Source: Streptomyces sp. CB02923 (GTDB lineage: Bacteria > Actinomycetota > Actinomycetes > Streptomycetales > Streptomycetaceae). From it: DNA of 64,000 nucleotides. The position numbers and the translations under genes were made by a program. A model generated the notes under the pieces. That model had not been told where the DNA came from, searched no databases, and saw only the letters and a program-made list of their open reading frames with translations. Numbering within the stretch: position 1 is the stretch's first letter; every line of letters starts with the position of its first letter. The stretch spans positions 685,775 to 749,774 of the forward strand of contig NZ_LWKZ01000001.1 in NCBI RefSeq assembly GCF_001905005.1, written 5' to 3'. Below, one piece after another: positions 51,847 to 60,469 of the stretch.

Positions 51847-51897
51847 TCGTCGTCGCACGGTCCGGGCCGCGGGACCCCGGTCACGCGGCCGGCGCGT

Positions 51898-52635
51898 TCA
51901 GTCCGCCGTCGCGCTCTCCGCGGGCACCTCGTCCGCCCGCGCGTCGCCGGTGTCCTGCGCCCTCGCCCGCGCCGGTGCGCCGCCGACGCCGTTCTCGTAC
52001 GCGGCGATGTCCTTGACCACCGCGAAGCCCAGCCCGTAGGCGCTCATCCCGCGCCCGTACGCCCCGATGTGCACGCCTTCGGGAGCGTCGCCCGCCGAGC
52101 CGGCCAGCACCCAGCCGTACTCCGACTCCCGGTAGCGGAACGGCGTCGGCACGCCGTCCACCGGCAGCGTCAGCGCGCTCCAGCCCTCGCCGCCGAGGTC
52201 GTCCGCCAGCTCCCAGGCGAGCATCGTCTGCTGGTCGAGCCAGTCCTGGCGGAGCGTGCGGTCCATCTGCGTCGGCCAGGTGCGCGAGAGCAGGCCCGAC
52301 CCGGCGAGCCAGGCCGCCGTGGCGGTGGACGTGGCGTCCAGGACCCCCGTGCCGTCGGCGCTGCGCCGGACGGGCCGGCTGGCCACCGTCACCACGACCG
52401 CGAAGCGCTCCGAGTCCGGGGTGCTCTCCACCTTTATGCTGGGCTCCTGGCCGTGGCCGGTCGCGCCGTGCTCGACCGTGCCGTCCGCGGCCGCGCCGAC
52501 CTGCAGCAGCCAGCGGGGACCGGTGAACGCGTCGTCGAGTCCGTACCACGGGAAAGCGGCCGACAGGTACCCGTCGACCTTCCGCCCGGCGTCGGCGGTG
52601 ACCGCCTGAACTCCTGCCCGACTCGTCGTCTCCAT
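51898..52635 (-). CDS. Conserved hypothetical protein
   Basis: A 245 aa soluble protein starting at ATG 52635 with AGGAGG about 10 nt upstream. The central part contains AWYGLDD-like WYGLDDAFTGPRWLLQVG, DQQTMLAWELADDLGGEGWSALT and a C-terminal MSAYGLGFAVVKDIAAYENG. No membrane segment or catalytic motif is evident. I know it only as a Streptomyces-conserved protein between tatB and mrp. Upstream at 52739-52756 is a CTTATGC-N4-CTTATGC direct repeat that could be an operator. Confidence 0.75.
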   Translation of the reverse strand: METTSRAGVQAVTADAGRKVDGYLSAAFPWYGLDDAFTGPRWLLQVGAAADGTVEHGATGHGQEPSIKVESTPDSERFAVVVTVASRPVRRSADGTGVLDATSTATAAWLAGSGLLSRTWPTQMDRTLRQDWLDQQTMLAWELADDLGGEGWSALTLPVDGVPTPFRYRESEYGWVLAGSAGDAPEGVHIGAYGRGMSAYGLGFAVVKDIAAYENGVGGAPARARAQDTGDARADEVPAESATAD

Positions 52636-52762
52636 CTGCGCGGAGCCTCCTAGTTGCCCTGCGTCGTGGGCGGCCCGCCCCCCTCAGGCGACCTCACCCC
52701 GGACACGGGGAGCATAGTCAACCCGGTCGGCACCAGCGGGCATAAGGCTTGCATAAGACGAG

Positions 52763-53272
52763 TCAGGTGGCATCGGGGTCGAACGGCGGGCGCTCGCCCT
52801 GCGACGGCTTCGCGCCCTTCTTGAACATGTCCGGTGCGGCGGACCCGCCGCCGGAGCCCGCCGCGGCATCCGGGGAACCCTTGGTGAAGCTCACCCGGGG
52901 CGCGGACACCCGGTCGGCGGAGGCGGAGGCGGCGCTGTCGGTGCCGTCGGAGCCGTGCACCGCGTCCGTGAGCTCGGCCATCTCCTTCTTCAGGTCGAAG
53001 CCGTTGCGGATCTCCTGAAGGCCGTACTCGTCGTTCTCCAGCACGTGCTTGCGCACGAAGTTCTTCGGCTTGAGGTCCTCGAACTCGAAGTCCTTGAACT
53101 CCGGGCCCAGCTCGCTGCGGATGTCCTCCTTGGCGTTGTCCGAGAACGCCCGCACCTTGCGCACGAAACTCATGACATCCGAGATCACCTTGGGCAACTT
53201 GTCCGGCCCGAAGATCAGTACCGCAAGGATCACGAGCGCGATCAGCTCTAGGGGTCCTATGTCGAAGAACAC
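52763..53272 (-). CDS. tatB: Sec-independent protein translocase TatB
   Basis: A 169 aa protein starting at GTG 53272 with AAGGAG 7 nt upstream. A single N-terminal helix (FFDIGPLELIALVILAVLIFG) with the conserved Glu and the hinge FGPDKLP is followed by an amphipathic helix (VMSFVRKVRAFSDNAKEDI) and a charged, partly Ser/Ala-rich tail. TatB binds twin-arginine signal peptides with TatC; tatA and tatC are not in this window. Placement after an HtrA gene follows the recalled M. tuberculosis Rv1223-Rv1224 order. Confidence 0.93.
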   Translation of the reverse strand: MFFDIGPLELIALVILAVLIFGPDKLPKVISDVMSFVRKVRAFSDNAKEDIRSELGPEFKDFEFEDLKPKNFVRKHVLENDEYGLQEIRNGFDLKKEMAELTDAVHGSDGTDSAASASADRVSAPRVSFTKGSPDAAAGSGGGSAAPDMFKKGAKPSQGERPPFDPDAT

Positions 53273-53340
53273 CTTGCAGCTCCTTGGGTAATCCGTGGCC
53301 TACCCGGTCCCAGGGGGGCCAGGGGGGACGTGTCGGGCCT

Positions 53341-53375
53341 ATGGGCCAGGCCGCCTATCACGGTACCTGGCCCAT
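53341..53375. terminator. Hairpin between htrA-type gene and tatB
   Basis: Perfect 10-bp arms ATGGGCCAGG/CCTGGCCCAT with a 15-nt loop in the 145-bp gap. Probably an intra-operon terminator or processing site. Confidence 0.55.
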
Positions 53376-53417
53376 GGCGTCCGGTGGGAGGCGCCTGCCC
53401 CAACACCGCGCAAACGC

Positions 53418-55550
53418 TCATTCGGCGCCGAGCGTGAGCGGGGTGGTCAGCTCCTTGTCGTCGCGTCGCAGGGTCAGGGTGAGGCGGTCCCCGGGCCGGT
53501 GGCTGCGGATCTTGATGATCAGCTCCTGGCCGCTGTGCACGGGCTGCCCGTCCACCTTGGTGATCACGTCCCGCGGCTTGACGCCCGCCTTGGCCCCCGG
53601 GCCGCCGGGCGTGACGGGGGCACCGCCGTCCTTGCTCTTGGAGCTGACCCGCGCGCCGTCGCCCGCGTACTCCATCTCCAGCGTGACGCCGATCACCGGG
53701 TGCAGGACCTTGCCCTTGTTGATCAACTGCTCGGCCACCCACTTGCCCTGGTTGATCGGTATGGCGAAGCCCAGGCCGATGCTGCCGCCCTGGCCGCCGC
53801 CCTCCAGGCCGCCGCCGGAGCTGTCGGCCGCGCGGATGGCGCTGTTGATGCCGATCACGCGCGCCCGGGAGTCGACGAGCGGGCCTCCGGAGTTGCCCGG
53901 GTTGATCGGGGCGTCGGTCTGCAGGGCGTCCACGTACGAGACGTCGCTGCCGTCGCCCTTCTTGCCGCCCGCCGTGATGGGCCGCTGCTTGGCGCTGATG
54001 ATGCCGGCGGTGACGGTGTTGGCGAGGTCGTACGGGGCGCCGATCGCGACGACGGGGTCGCCGACCCGTACGGAGTCGGAGTCGCCGAGCGCCAGCGGAC
54101 GCAGCCCGGAGACGCCCTGGACCTGCACGACGGCCAGGTCGTAGCTGCCGTCCCGGCCGATGACCTTGGCCTTGGCCGTCTGGCCGCCGCTGAAGGAGAC
54201 CGATATCTCACCGCCGGTGCCGGCCGGCTCGACGACGTGGTTGTTGGTGAGGATGTGGCCCTGCTTGTCGAGGACGAAGCCGGTGCCGGTGCCCTGCTCG
54301 CTGTTGCCGCGTACGTGCAGGGTGACCACGCTGGGCAGGGCCGCCTGCGCGATGCCGGCGACGCTGTCCGGCTTGCGGCCGCCCTGGTCGCCGGTGTCCT
54401 GCGGCAGTTCGATACCGCCGAGGCCGCCGTTGCGTTCGATGTACGCGCCGACGCCGCCGCCGATTCCGCCGGCCAGCAGCGCCAGGGCCACCGCGCCCGC
54501 GGCCAGTGTGCCGCGGCGGTTGCGGCGGGGGCCCGGCGGCGGGGGCGGGGGCAGCGTGCCCAGGGGCATCGCCGCGCCGTGCTGCGGCGTCCGCCAGGGG
54601 TCGTACTGCTGCCAGTGGCCCTGCTGCCCGCCCTGCTGGTGGCCTGCGGCTCCGGCCGGGTACGGCTCCGCGCCGCCCGGCAGGGGCTGCGGGACGTGCG
54701 GCTGGGGCTGGTGGTGCGGCAGGCCCGGGGGCGGCGCTCCGTGCGCCTCGGGCGGGAGCGGGGCGCCTCCTGACGCGTCGTGCGATACGGCGGGGAGCCG
54801 GGCGCCGTCCGCGGCGGCGGGCAGGGCGGTGTCGGTGCCGGACGGCGGTGTCGTCGCGGTCCGGTGGTCCGGCGCGGACGGGGCGTGCGGCGGCTGGGCG
54901 TGCGCCGACGGCGGCTCGGGCTGCGGCATCGGCGTACGGGCCGTGACCTCGTGCGGCTGCGGGCCGGCGGGCGGCTGCGGCTGGGCGGGGAACGGCTGCT
55001 GGGGCGGCGGTACGGGCGCGCCGGTGCCGTACGCGGACTGCTGCCCGGCGTAGGCGGACTGCTGCCCGGGAGGCGGCGGCACAGGGCTCTGCGGGGCGGC
55101 GCCCATGGCACCCGTGGCGCCCGTGCTCTGCGGCGGGATGCCCGTGCCGTGTGCCGGGGTGGCCGTGCCGTGTGCCGGGGTGGCCGTGCCGTGTGCCGGG
55201 GCGGACGTGCCGTGTGCCGGGGCGGACGTGCCGTGTGCCGGGGTGGCCGTCGGGCGCTGTACGGGCGGTGCGGGGGCCCAGGGGCCCGGATCGCCGTACG
55301 GAGGCGTGCCGTACGGGTCCTGGGGGTGCAGCGGCTGCTGCCGCGGCGGAGCGGCCGCTTCCTGCCCGGCGGGCGCGGCACCGGCCGCCTCGGCAGGCGG
55401 GGCCGCGAATTCCCGGGTTATGGCGGTCTGTTCGGTTTCGAGCGCCGCGGTCTCGGCCGCGGCGGGCGCCTGCGCCGCCGGCTCGGGGGGCCGCTGCCCC
55501 GACCGGCTCCACCAGTTCCGCTTCGGCCCGGCGGCCGTCCCCTCGTCCAT
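53418..55550 (-). CDS. HtrA/DegP-type membrane-anchored serine protease with PDZ domain
   Basis: A 710 aa protein. Residues 1-345 are cytosolic, Pro/Gln/Ala-rich and repetitive (HGTSAPAHGTATPAHGT units). One helix (LAAGAVALALLAGGIGGGVGAYI, about 350-372) precedes a trypsin-like domain with His in NNHVVEP (about 437), Asp in SYDLAVVQV (about 470) and Ser in NPGNSGGPL (about 552). A PDZ domain ends the protein (GGPGAKAGVKPRDVITKV). An extracytoplasmic quality-control protease, here next to an ECF sigma/anti-sigma pair that probably controls it. GGGGAG precedes ATG 55550. Confidence 0.93.
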   Translation of the reverse strand: MDEGTAAGPKRNWWSRSGQRPPEPAAQAPAAAETAALETEQTAITREFAAPPAEAAGAAPAGQEAAAPPRQQPLHPQDPYGTPPYGDPGPWAPAPPVQRPTATPAHGTSAPAHGTSAPAHGTATPAHGTATPAHGTGIPPQSTGATGAMGAAPQSPVPPPPGQQSAYAGQQSAYGTGAPVPPPQQPFPAQPQPPAGPQPHEVTARTPMPQPEPPSAHAQPPHAPSAPDHRTATTPPSGTDTALPAAADGARLPAVSHDASGGAPLPPEAHGAPPPGLPHHQPQPHVPQPLPGGAEPYPAGAAGHQQGGQQGHWQQYDPWRTPQHGAAMPLGTLPPPPPPGPRRNRRGTLAAGAVALALLAGGIGGGVGAYIERNGGLGGIELPQDTGDQGGRKPDSVAGIAQAALPSVVTLHVRGNSEQGTGTGFVLDKQGHILTNNHVVEPAGTGGEISVSFSGGQTAKAKVIGRDGSYDLAVVQVQGVSGLRPLALGDSDSVRVGDPVVAIGAPYDLANTVTAGIISAKQRPITAGGKKGDGSDVSYVDALQTDAPINPGNSGGPLVDSRARVIGINSAIRAADSSGGGLEGGGQGGSIGLGFAIPINQGKWVAEQLINKGKVLHPVIGVTLEMEYAGDGARVSSKSKDGGAPVTPGGPGAKAGVKPRDVITKVDGQPVHSGQELIIKIRSHRPGDRLTLTLRRDDKELTTPLTLGAE

Positions 55551-55675
55551 GTTCTCCCCACCGATTCGCCCGCTGTGTCAGGCGGGCACCACCACCTCGT
55601 GGCGGCATGCCCCGGCAGGGGGCGCCGCCCAGGCAGCGATTCAACCAGGTCCGTGGGGCCGCGCGCAGAGCCCGG

Positions 55676-56695
55676 TCAGCGCGGGGCGGGCCACCGGGCG
55701 GCCATCGTCTCCCGGGAGGCGGGGCCGGACGGTACGGCGGTCCCGCCCTGGGGGCGCCCGGCGTCTTCGGACGGCACGTACGGCCCCACGATGCGCGCGC
55801 CGGACTGCGGGACCGGCGCGGTGCCTCGTGCGGGGTGGTGCGGCATGAGCTGACCGGTCTGGAGCGTCAGCGCGGGCAGGGCGGAGCGGCCTTCGGACGG
55901 CAGCGCGACCCGGGACAGGGACAGGGGCAGCGACGGCGAGGGGCGCGCGGCCGACGGCATCGACGGGCCGGTCATGCCGAGCGAGCTCGGTGCCGGTTCC
56001 GGGGTGACGTCCGCGCCGGGGAGCGACCGCGTCCAGGGGTGTCCCGTCGCGAAGAGCAGGGCTTCGCCGCGGGACAGGCCCGGCCGGGTGGCCGGGCCCT
56101 GGGTGGCGCTGAGCGGTGTCATCTGGCTGCCCGTGCCGTCGGCGCGGCCGCTGGGAGTGTCGACCGCCGCCTCCAGGGGCAGGGCGCCGCCGAGCGCGAA
56201 CGCCGCCAGCGAGACCGCCCCGGCCGCCGCGAAGGCGAACCGGCGGCGCTGCGGCGCGGGCCGGTCCGGCTCGTGGATACGGAAGCCGCGCGGGCGCGGC
56301 TGCTGGGGCACGCCGCTGACGGCATGACTGCCGGACGGGACATACCGGAAGGAACCGCCGCGCGCTTCGAACTCGGCGCCCTCGGCGAAGTCGCCGCCGA
56401 ACGCGCCCCTGCCGAAGCTCCCGGGGCCCAGCCGACTTCCGGAGCCGTCGGCATCACCTCCGGGCAGCTGCTGGAGGCGCGCCAGCAGCCCCTCGGAGGG
56501 ACCGGGGGGCGCCGTTTCCGCGAAGACGTTCTTCAGCTGGCGCTGGTCGTCGGCCTCCGCCTTGCACTTTCCACACGTAGCGAGATGCGCGAGCACCCGC
56601 TCGCGCGCGTCATGCCCCAACTCCCCGTCGACCAGAGCCGCGAGGCGGTCGCCGAGATGATGCTCGGCGGGGGACGGACCGCCTGTACCGCTCAC
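55676..56695 (-). CDS. Zinc-binding anti-sigma factor (membrane-anchored)
   Basis: A 339 aa protein starting at GTG 56695, overlapping the sigma-factor stop (GTGA). The N-terminal zf-HC2/ZAS domain has the HxxxCxxC motif (HLATCGKC) in a helical bundle ([22 protein letters not shown]). A linker leads to one membrane helix ([23 protein letters not shown], about 165-190) and a Pro/Ser-rich extracytoplasmic part. It is much longer than mycobacterial RseA (about 150 aa). Expected to bind and silence the ECF sigma factor until an envelope or redox signal. Confidence 0.9.
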   Translation of the reverse strand: MSGTGGPSPAEHHLGDRLAALVDGELGHDARERVLAHLATCGKCKAEADDQRQLKNVFAETAPPGPSEGLLARLQQLPGGDADGSGSRLGPGSFGRGAFGGDFAEGAEFEARGGSFRYVPSGSHAVSGVPQQPRPRGFRIHEPDRPAPQRRRFAFAAAGAVSLAAFALGGALPLEAAVDTPSGRADGTGSQMTPLSATQGPATRPGLSRGEALLFATGHPWTRSLPGADVTPEPAPSSLGMTGPSMPSAARPSPSLPLSLSRVALPSEGRSALPALTLQTGQLMPHHPARGTAPVPQSGARIVGPYVPSEDAGRPQGGTAVPSGPASRETMAARWPAPR

Positions 56696-57582
56696 GCGAT
56701 TCCGACCTCCCCTGTGGTGACCGAGGTGAGCGTCCGCTGCTCGCGCTCGCGCTCCTCGGCGCGCGCCGCCGGGGAGCGGTGCTTGAGCGCCTTGCGCAGG
56801 TGGGAGCGGCCGCGGTGGATGCGGCTGCGGACCGTGCCCAGCTTCACGCCGAGGGTGGCGGCGATCTCCTCGTACGACAGGCCCTCGATGTCGCAGAGCA
56901 CCACGGCGGCGCGGAACTCGGGCGCGAGGGTGTCCAGCGCCTGCTGGACGTCGGCGTCGAAGTGGGTGTCGTTGAAATGCTGCTGCGGGGAGGGCTCGCG
57001 GCTGGGGAGCCGCTCGGCCGCGTCGTCACCGAGCGCGTCGAAGCGGATGCGCTGGCGGCGGCGGACCATGTCCAGGAAGAGGTTGGTCGTGATGCGGTGC
57101 AGCCAGCCCTCGAAGGTGCCGGGGGTGTACGTCGACAGCGAACGGAAGACGCGGACGAACACCTCCTGCGTCAGGTCCTCGGCGTCGTGCTGGTTGCCCG
57201 TGAGGCGGTAGGCGAGACGGTAGACCCGCGCGCTGTGCGTGCTGACGATCTCCTCCCAGCTGGGCGGGGTCCAGGCCTGCGCATCCGCTTCGGCGGCGAA
57301 CGTCGCTGTCGTAGCGGTGTCAAAGGCCCCTCCCCTACCCTTGAGGCCGTGGGAGCGGGAACGGTCAGCAGTGTCTGTCACGGATTTCGGCTCGGCGGCC
57401 GACCGCCTGAAGCGCCTTCGCGCCCATCGGTCACCCGTCGCAGCCGCACCTCCCCTGGTGGCTCTGGTGGTGTCCAGTAGAGCCCCTACCATATCCACCT
57501 CGCCCGTTAGCTCCGGATAAGCAGATTTGACCTGCTTTTGGCCTGGCTTCGCGTCATGCCACACGTCTCGTTGGGTCTTCAC
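56692..57582 (-). CDS. ECF sigma factor (mycobacterial SigE type)
   Basis: A 296 aa extracytoplasmic-function sigma factor. GTG 57582 (VKTQRDVW) follows AGGGGGG by 8 nt; a TTG at 57609 would start inside the -10 box and is rejected. After an unusual N-terminal extension of about 100 residues come sigma region 2 ([32 protein letters not shown], about 112-150) and region 4 ([38 protein letters not shown], about 215-258). The gene precedes an anti-sigma factor, HtrA and TatB, all in one direction, as recalled for M. tuberculosis Rv1221-Rv1224. Confidence 0.94.
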   Translation of the reverse strand: MKTQRDVWHDAKPGQKQVKSAYPELTGEVDMVGALLDTTRATRGGAAATGDRWARRRFRRSAAEPKSVTDTADRSRSHGLKGRGGAFDTATTATFAAEADAQAWTPPSWEEIVSTHSARVYRLAYRLTGNQHDAEDLTQEVFVRVFRSLSTYTPGTFEGWLHRITTNLFLDMVRRRQRIRFDALGDDAAERLPSREPSPQQHFNDTHFDADVQQALDTLAPEFRAAVVLCDIEGLSYEEIAATLGVKLGTVRSRIHRGRSHLRKALKHRSPAARAEEREREQRTLTSVTTGEVGIA

Positions 57583-57607
57583 CGATGCATCCCCCCTGCT
57601 GTGCTTC

Positions 57608-57633
57608 AACGCCCGGTCCCATCTGCGGGTTCC
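57608..57633 (-). promoter_or_regulatory. ECF-type autoregulatory promoter
   Basis: On the minus strand GGAAC (57633-57629), exactly 17 bp, CGTT (57611-57608): the classical ECF -35/-10 pair. It lies 26 nt upstream of the sigma-factor GTG with the ribosome-binding site just downstream. Confidence 0.75.
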
Positions 57634-57657
57634 CGCACGCAGCGGATACAGTCACGG

Positions 57658-58341
57658 TTGCGTCAACTACGGGGACAGGAGAGGGCCATTACCGGCAACC
57701 GGCAGACGAGCTTGGCATTCGCCGAGGCGTACGGCGCCGGGACCATCGACGACAAGGCCGACGCCGCCCTGCACTGGTCCCGGGACCGGGCGCGGGAAGC
57801 GGGCATCCGCGCGGTGTCCACGGGCACCGGCACCGCGCTGCGGCTGCTCGCGGCGACGGCGGACGCCAAGGCGGTCGCCGAGATAGGCACCGGCACGGGA
57901 GTGTCGGGCATCTACCTCCTGCACGGTATGCGGCCGGACGGCGTCCTGACGACGGTCGACCTGGAACCGGAGCGGCAGCAGTTCGCGAAGCAGGCGTTCC
58001 GCGAGGCGGGCTTCGCCGGCAACCGCGCGCGCTTCATCCCCGGCCGCGCCCTGGACGTCCTGCCCCGGCTCGCCGACGGCGGCTACGACCTGGTCTTCTG
58101 CGACGGCGACCGCATGGAGTGCCTGGACTATCTCGCTGAATCGTTGCGGCTGCTGCGCCCCGGTGGCCTGGTCTGTTTCGAGGGCGTCTTCGCCGACGGC
58201 CGTACGGTCGACTCGGCGGCCCAGCCCGCGGAGGTGCTGCGCCTGCGGGAGCTGCTGCGGACGCTCCGCGAGACGGACGCGCTGATCTCGTCCCTGCTGC
58301 CGGTGGGCGACGGCCTGCTGTGCGCCGTCAAGCGCGGCTGA
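57658..58341 (+). CDS. SAM-dependent O-methyltransferase
   Basis: Methyltransferase of the catechol/caffeoyl-CoA O-methyltransferase family (Methyltransf_3). AVAEIGTGTGVSGIYLL is the SAM-binding loop, VDLEPERQQFAKQAF the acidic ribose-binding strand, GYDLVFCDGDRMECLDYL motif II. The start is unusual: TTG 57658 gives LRQLRGQE, whereas ATT 57688 has AGGAG 6 nt upstream and gives ITGNRQTS. Divergent from the sigma-factor gene, as recalled for Rv1220c/Rv1221. Substrate unknown. Confidence 0.85.
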   Translation: MRQLRGQERAITGNRQTSLAFAEAYGAGTIDDKADAALHWSRDRAREAGIRAVSTGTGTALRLLAATADAKAVAEIGTGTGVSGIYLLHGMRPDGVLTTVDLEPERQQFAKQAFREAGFAGNRARFIPGRALDVLPRLADGGYDLVFCDGDRMECLDYLAESLRLLRPGGLVCFEGVFADGRTVDSAAQPAEVLRLRELLRTLRETDALISSLLPVGDGLLCAVKRG

Positions 58342-58422
58342 GCGGGGACCCGGGCACGTACGCGTGTACCGCGTAGGTGTACAGCGCGTACGGCGCCCAC
58401 GGGGGCACCGAGGAACGGACGC

Positions 58423-58466
58423 GGCCCCGGTGGGCGGCGCGCTCTCGCGCGCCGCCCACCGGGGCC
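58423..58466. terminator. Very strong bidirectional terminator
   Basis: Perfect 20-bp stem (GGCCCCGGTGGGCGGCGCGC and complement) with a TCTC loop between the convergent methyltransferase and DUF3117 genes. Confidence 0.92.
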
Positions 58467-58531
58467 CGGGTATTCGGCTGGGGGTCCAGGGGTCAGCCCC
58501 GGGAAACCGCAGCATCAGGGCGACTGCCCTG

Positions 58532-58699
58532 TCAGACGGTGACCTTCTCGAGGGCCTCGCCCAAAGCCTTGGCCTCGTCGGGAGTCAGCTCGACGACGAG
58601 TCGACCGCCGCCTTCGAGCGGAACGCGCATGACGATGCCCCGCCCCTCCTTGGTCACCTCGAGCGGGCCGTCGCCCGTCCGCGGCTTCATGGCCGCCAT
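58532..58699 (-). CDS. DUF3117 small protein
   Basis: A 55 aa protein (MAAMKPRTGDGPLEVTKEG, then GIVMRVPLEGGGRLVVELTP). ATG 58699 follows AGGAAGGGG at about 8 nt. The entire chain is the DUF3117 family, a single beta-sheet domain found throughout Actinobacteria with no known function. It is adjacent to the tag/DivIVA genes, as recalled for Rv1211. Confidence 0.95.
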   Translation of the reverse strand: MAAMKPRTGDGPLEVTKEGRGIVMRVPLEGGGRLVVELTPDEAKALGEALEKVTV

Positions 58700-58915
58700 G
58701 CTCGTTCCCCTTCCTGAAACCAGCTCACGCAGCCGACAACCCAGGTGTCACCGGCATCGAACACATTGCTTCCAGGCCATTATCCCGCATCGCACGACCC
58801 GATGACCAACATCGGGGAGCATCCCTTCGGCAACGCGCTCTCGCAAAACCACCCAATTCGGGGAGTGGGCTGCGATACTTCGCCATCGTCCGGCGTCCGG
58901 TCCTCGCCGTTTGTT

Positions 58916-58927
58916 TGACGTACGTCA
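58916..58927. promoter_or_regulatory. Perfect 12-bp palindrome, candidate operator
   Basis: TGACGTACGTCA, overlapping a TTGACG -35-like hexamer (58915-58920), 87 nt upstream of the enoyl-CoA hydratase ATG. Compatible with a GntR- or TetR-type regulator of fatty-acid genes. Confidence 0.5.
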
Positions 58928-59013
58928 CATGACGGGCGCCGATGATCTCCGGCATTCTGAGCGACGGCTGCCACTTCCGGGCAGCGCGAGCCGCGACGGA
59001 GGGACCCCTCACC

Positions 59014-59814
59014 ATGGCCGACACCGTGCTCTACGACGTGACCGACGGCGTCGGGACGATCACGATCAACCGTCCCGACGCGATGAACGCGATGAACACG
59101 GAAGCCAAGGCCGCCCTGCGGGACATCCTGCGCGAGGTCGCCGCCGATCCGGCCGTACGGGCCGTCCTGCTGACCGCCACCGGGCGCGCCTTCTGCGTGG
59201 GCCAGGACCTCAAGGAACACATCGGGCTGCTGGCCCGGGACCGCGAGACCGGGTCCGGGCAGACCATGAGCACGGTGCGCGAGCACTACAACCCCATCGT
59301 CACGGCGCTCGCCGGCATGCCCAAGCCGGTGGTGGCGGGCGTCAACGGCGTGGCCGCGGGCGCCGGTGCCGGTTTCGCGCTGGCCGCGGACTACCGGGTG
59401 GTCGCCGACACCGCGTCCTTCAACACCTCCTTCGCGGGCGTCGCGCTCACCGCCGACTCCGGGATCTCCTGGACGCTGCCCCGCCTGATCGGCCACGGCC
59501 GCGCCGCCGACCTGCTGCTCTTCCCGCGCAGCGTCACCGCGCAGGAGGCGTACGAGCTGGGCATCGCCAACAAGATCGTCCCGGCGGCGGAGCTGGCGGC
59601 GGAGGCGGCCGCGGTGGCGCGCGCGCTGGCCGAGGGGCCGACCGCCGCATACGCCGCGATCAAGGAGTCCCTCGCGTACGGGGCCGGGCACACGCTCACC
59701 GAGACGCTCACCAAGGAGGAGGAACTGCAGACGCGGGCAGGCGCCTCGGAGGACCACCACATCGCGGTCGAGGCGTTCATGAAGAAGGAGAAGCCGCGGT
59801 TCCTGGGGCGCTAG
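59014..59814 (+). CDS. Enoyl-CoA hydratase/isomerase (crotonase family)
   Basis: A 266 aa crotonase-fold protein starting at ATG 59014, with GGAGGG 8 nt upstream; an in-frame start at 58942 is less likely. The oxyanion-hole segments are AFCVGQDLKEH and NGVAAGAGAGFALAAD. The two catalytic Glu of classical hydratase are not both obvious: the second region reads LTADSGISWTLPRLIG with Asp in place of one Glu, as in PaaG/isomerase-like members. It probably acts in fatty-acid or phenylacetate beta-oxidation. A palindromic operator lies upstream. It has no counterpart in the recalled M. tuberculosis block, so it may be an insertion. Confidence 0.88.
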   Translation: MADTVLYDVTDGVGTITINRPDAMNAMNTEAKAALRDILREVAADPAVRAVLLTATGRAFCVGQDLKEHIGLLARDRETGSGQTMSTVREHYNPIVTALAGMPKPVVAGVNGVAAGAGAGFALAADYRVVADTASFNTSFAGVALTADSGISWTLPRLIGHGRAADLLLFPRSVTAQEAYELGIANKIVPAAELAAEAAAVARALAEGPTAAYAAIKESLAYGAGHTLTETLTKEEELQTRAGASEDHHIAVEAFMKKEKPRFLGR

Positions 59815-59832
59815 GCAATTCGGAAGGTGAAG

Positions 59833-59854
59833 GCCCGGCCGGAGACGGCCGGGC
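59833..59854. terminator. Bidirectional terminator
   Basis: Perfect 9-bp stem GCCCGGCCG/CGGCCGGGC with a GAGA tetraloop between convergent stops at 59814 and 59861. Confidence 0.8.
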
Positions 59855-59860
59855 ATCCCC

Positions 59861-60469
59861 TCAGGCCTGTGCCGCCGCCTCCACCGCGTCCCGTACGTGA
59901 CAGTCCGCCAGATGGTCGTTGACCAGGCCGCAGGCCTGCATCGTCGCGTACGCCGTGGTGGGGCCGACGAAGCGGAAGCCGCGCTTCTTGAGGTCCTTGG
60001 CCAGTGCCGTGGACTCCGGTGTGACGGGCGCCACGTCGGCCAGGGTGCGCGGTGCCTTCCGGTCGGCGCGCTCGGGTGCGTACGACCAGATCAGCCGGTC
60101 CAGCTCGCCCGGGGCCAGCTCGGCCGCGATCCGGGCGTTGTTGATCGCCGCGCCGATCTTCGCGCGGTTGCGGATGATGCGGGCGTCGGTGAGCAGCCGC
60201 TCGGCGTCCGCGTCGGTGAACCGGGCGACCGCCTCGATGCGGAAGTCCGCGAACGCGGCCCGGAAGCCCTCGCGGCGGCGCAGGATCGTGATCCAGGACA
60301 GCCCGGACTGGAACGCCTCCAGGCACATCCGCTCGAAGAGCGCGTCGTCACCGTGGACCGGCAGGCCCCATTCGGTGTCGTGGTAGGCGCGATAGTCGGC
60401 CATTTTCTCCGACTCCATGCCCCAGGGGCACCGCGGCACCCCGTCCGGAGCCGTGCTCACTGCCGTCAT
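59861..60469 (-). CDS. tag: DNA-3-methyladenine glycosylase I
   Basis: A 202 aa base-excision enzyme that removes 3-methyladenine. Family signatures: CPWG...YRAYHDTEWG, the substrate-binding LFERMCLEAFQSGLSWITIL, RRREGFRAAF, and zinc ligands (N-terminal Cys, then the C-terminal NDHLADCHV His and Cys). Start ATG 60469 overlaps the stop of the DivIVA-domain gene (ATGA), so the two are translationally coupled. Matches recalled Rv1210. Confidence 0.95.
   Translation of the reverse strand: MTAVSTAPDGVPRCPWGMESEKMADYRAYHDTEWGLPVHGDDALFERMCLEAFQSGLSWITILRRREGFRAAFADFRIEAVARFTDADAERLLTDARIIRNRAKIGAAINNARIAAELAPGELDRLIWSYAPERADRKAPRTLADVAPVTPESTALAKDLKKRGFRFVGPTTAYATMQACGLVNDHLADCHVRDAVEAAAQA

Noticed and set aside
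53341..53375. Transposon end or attachment site
   Set aside because: A simple hairpin in the tatB/htrA gap; no direct repeats, integrase or tRNA nearby.
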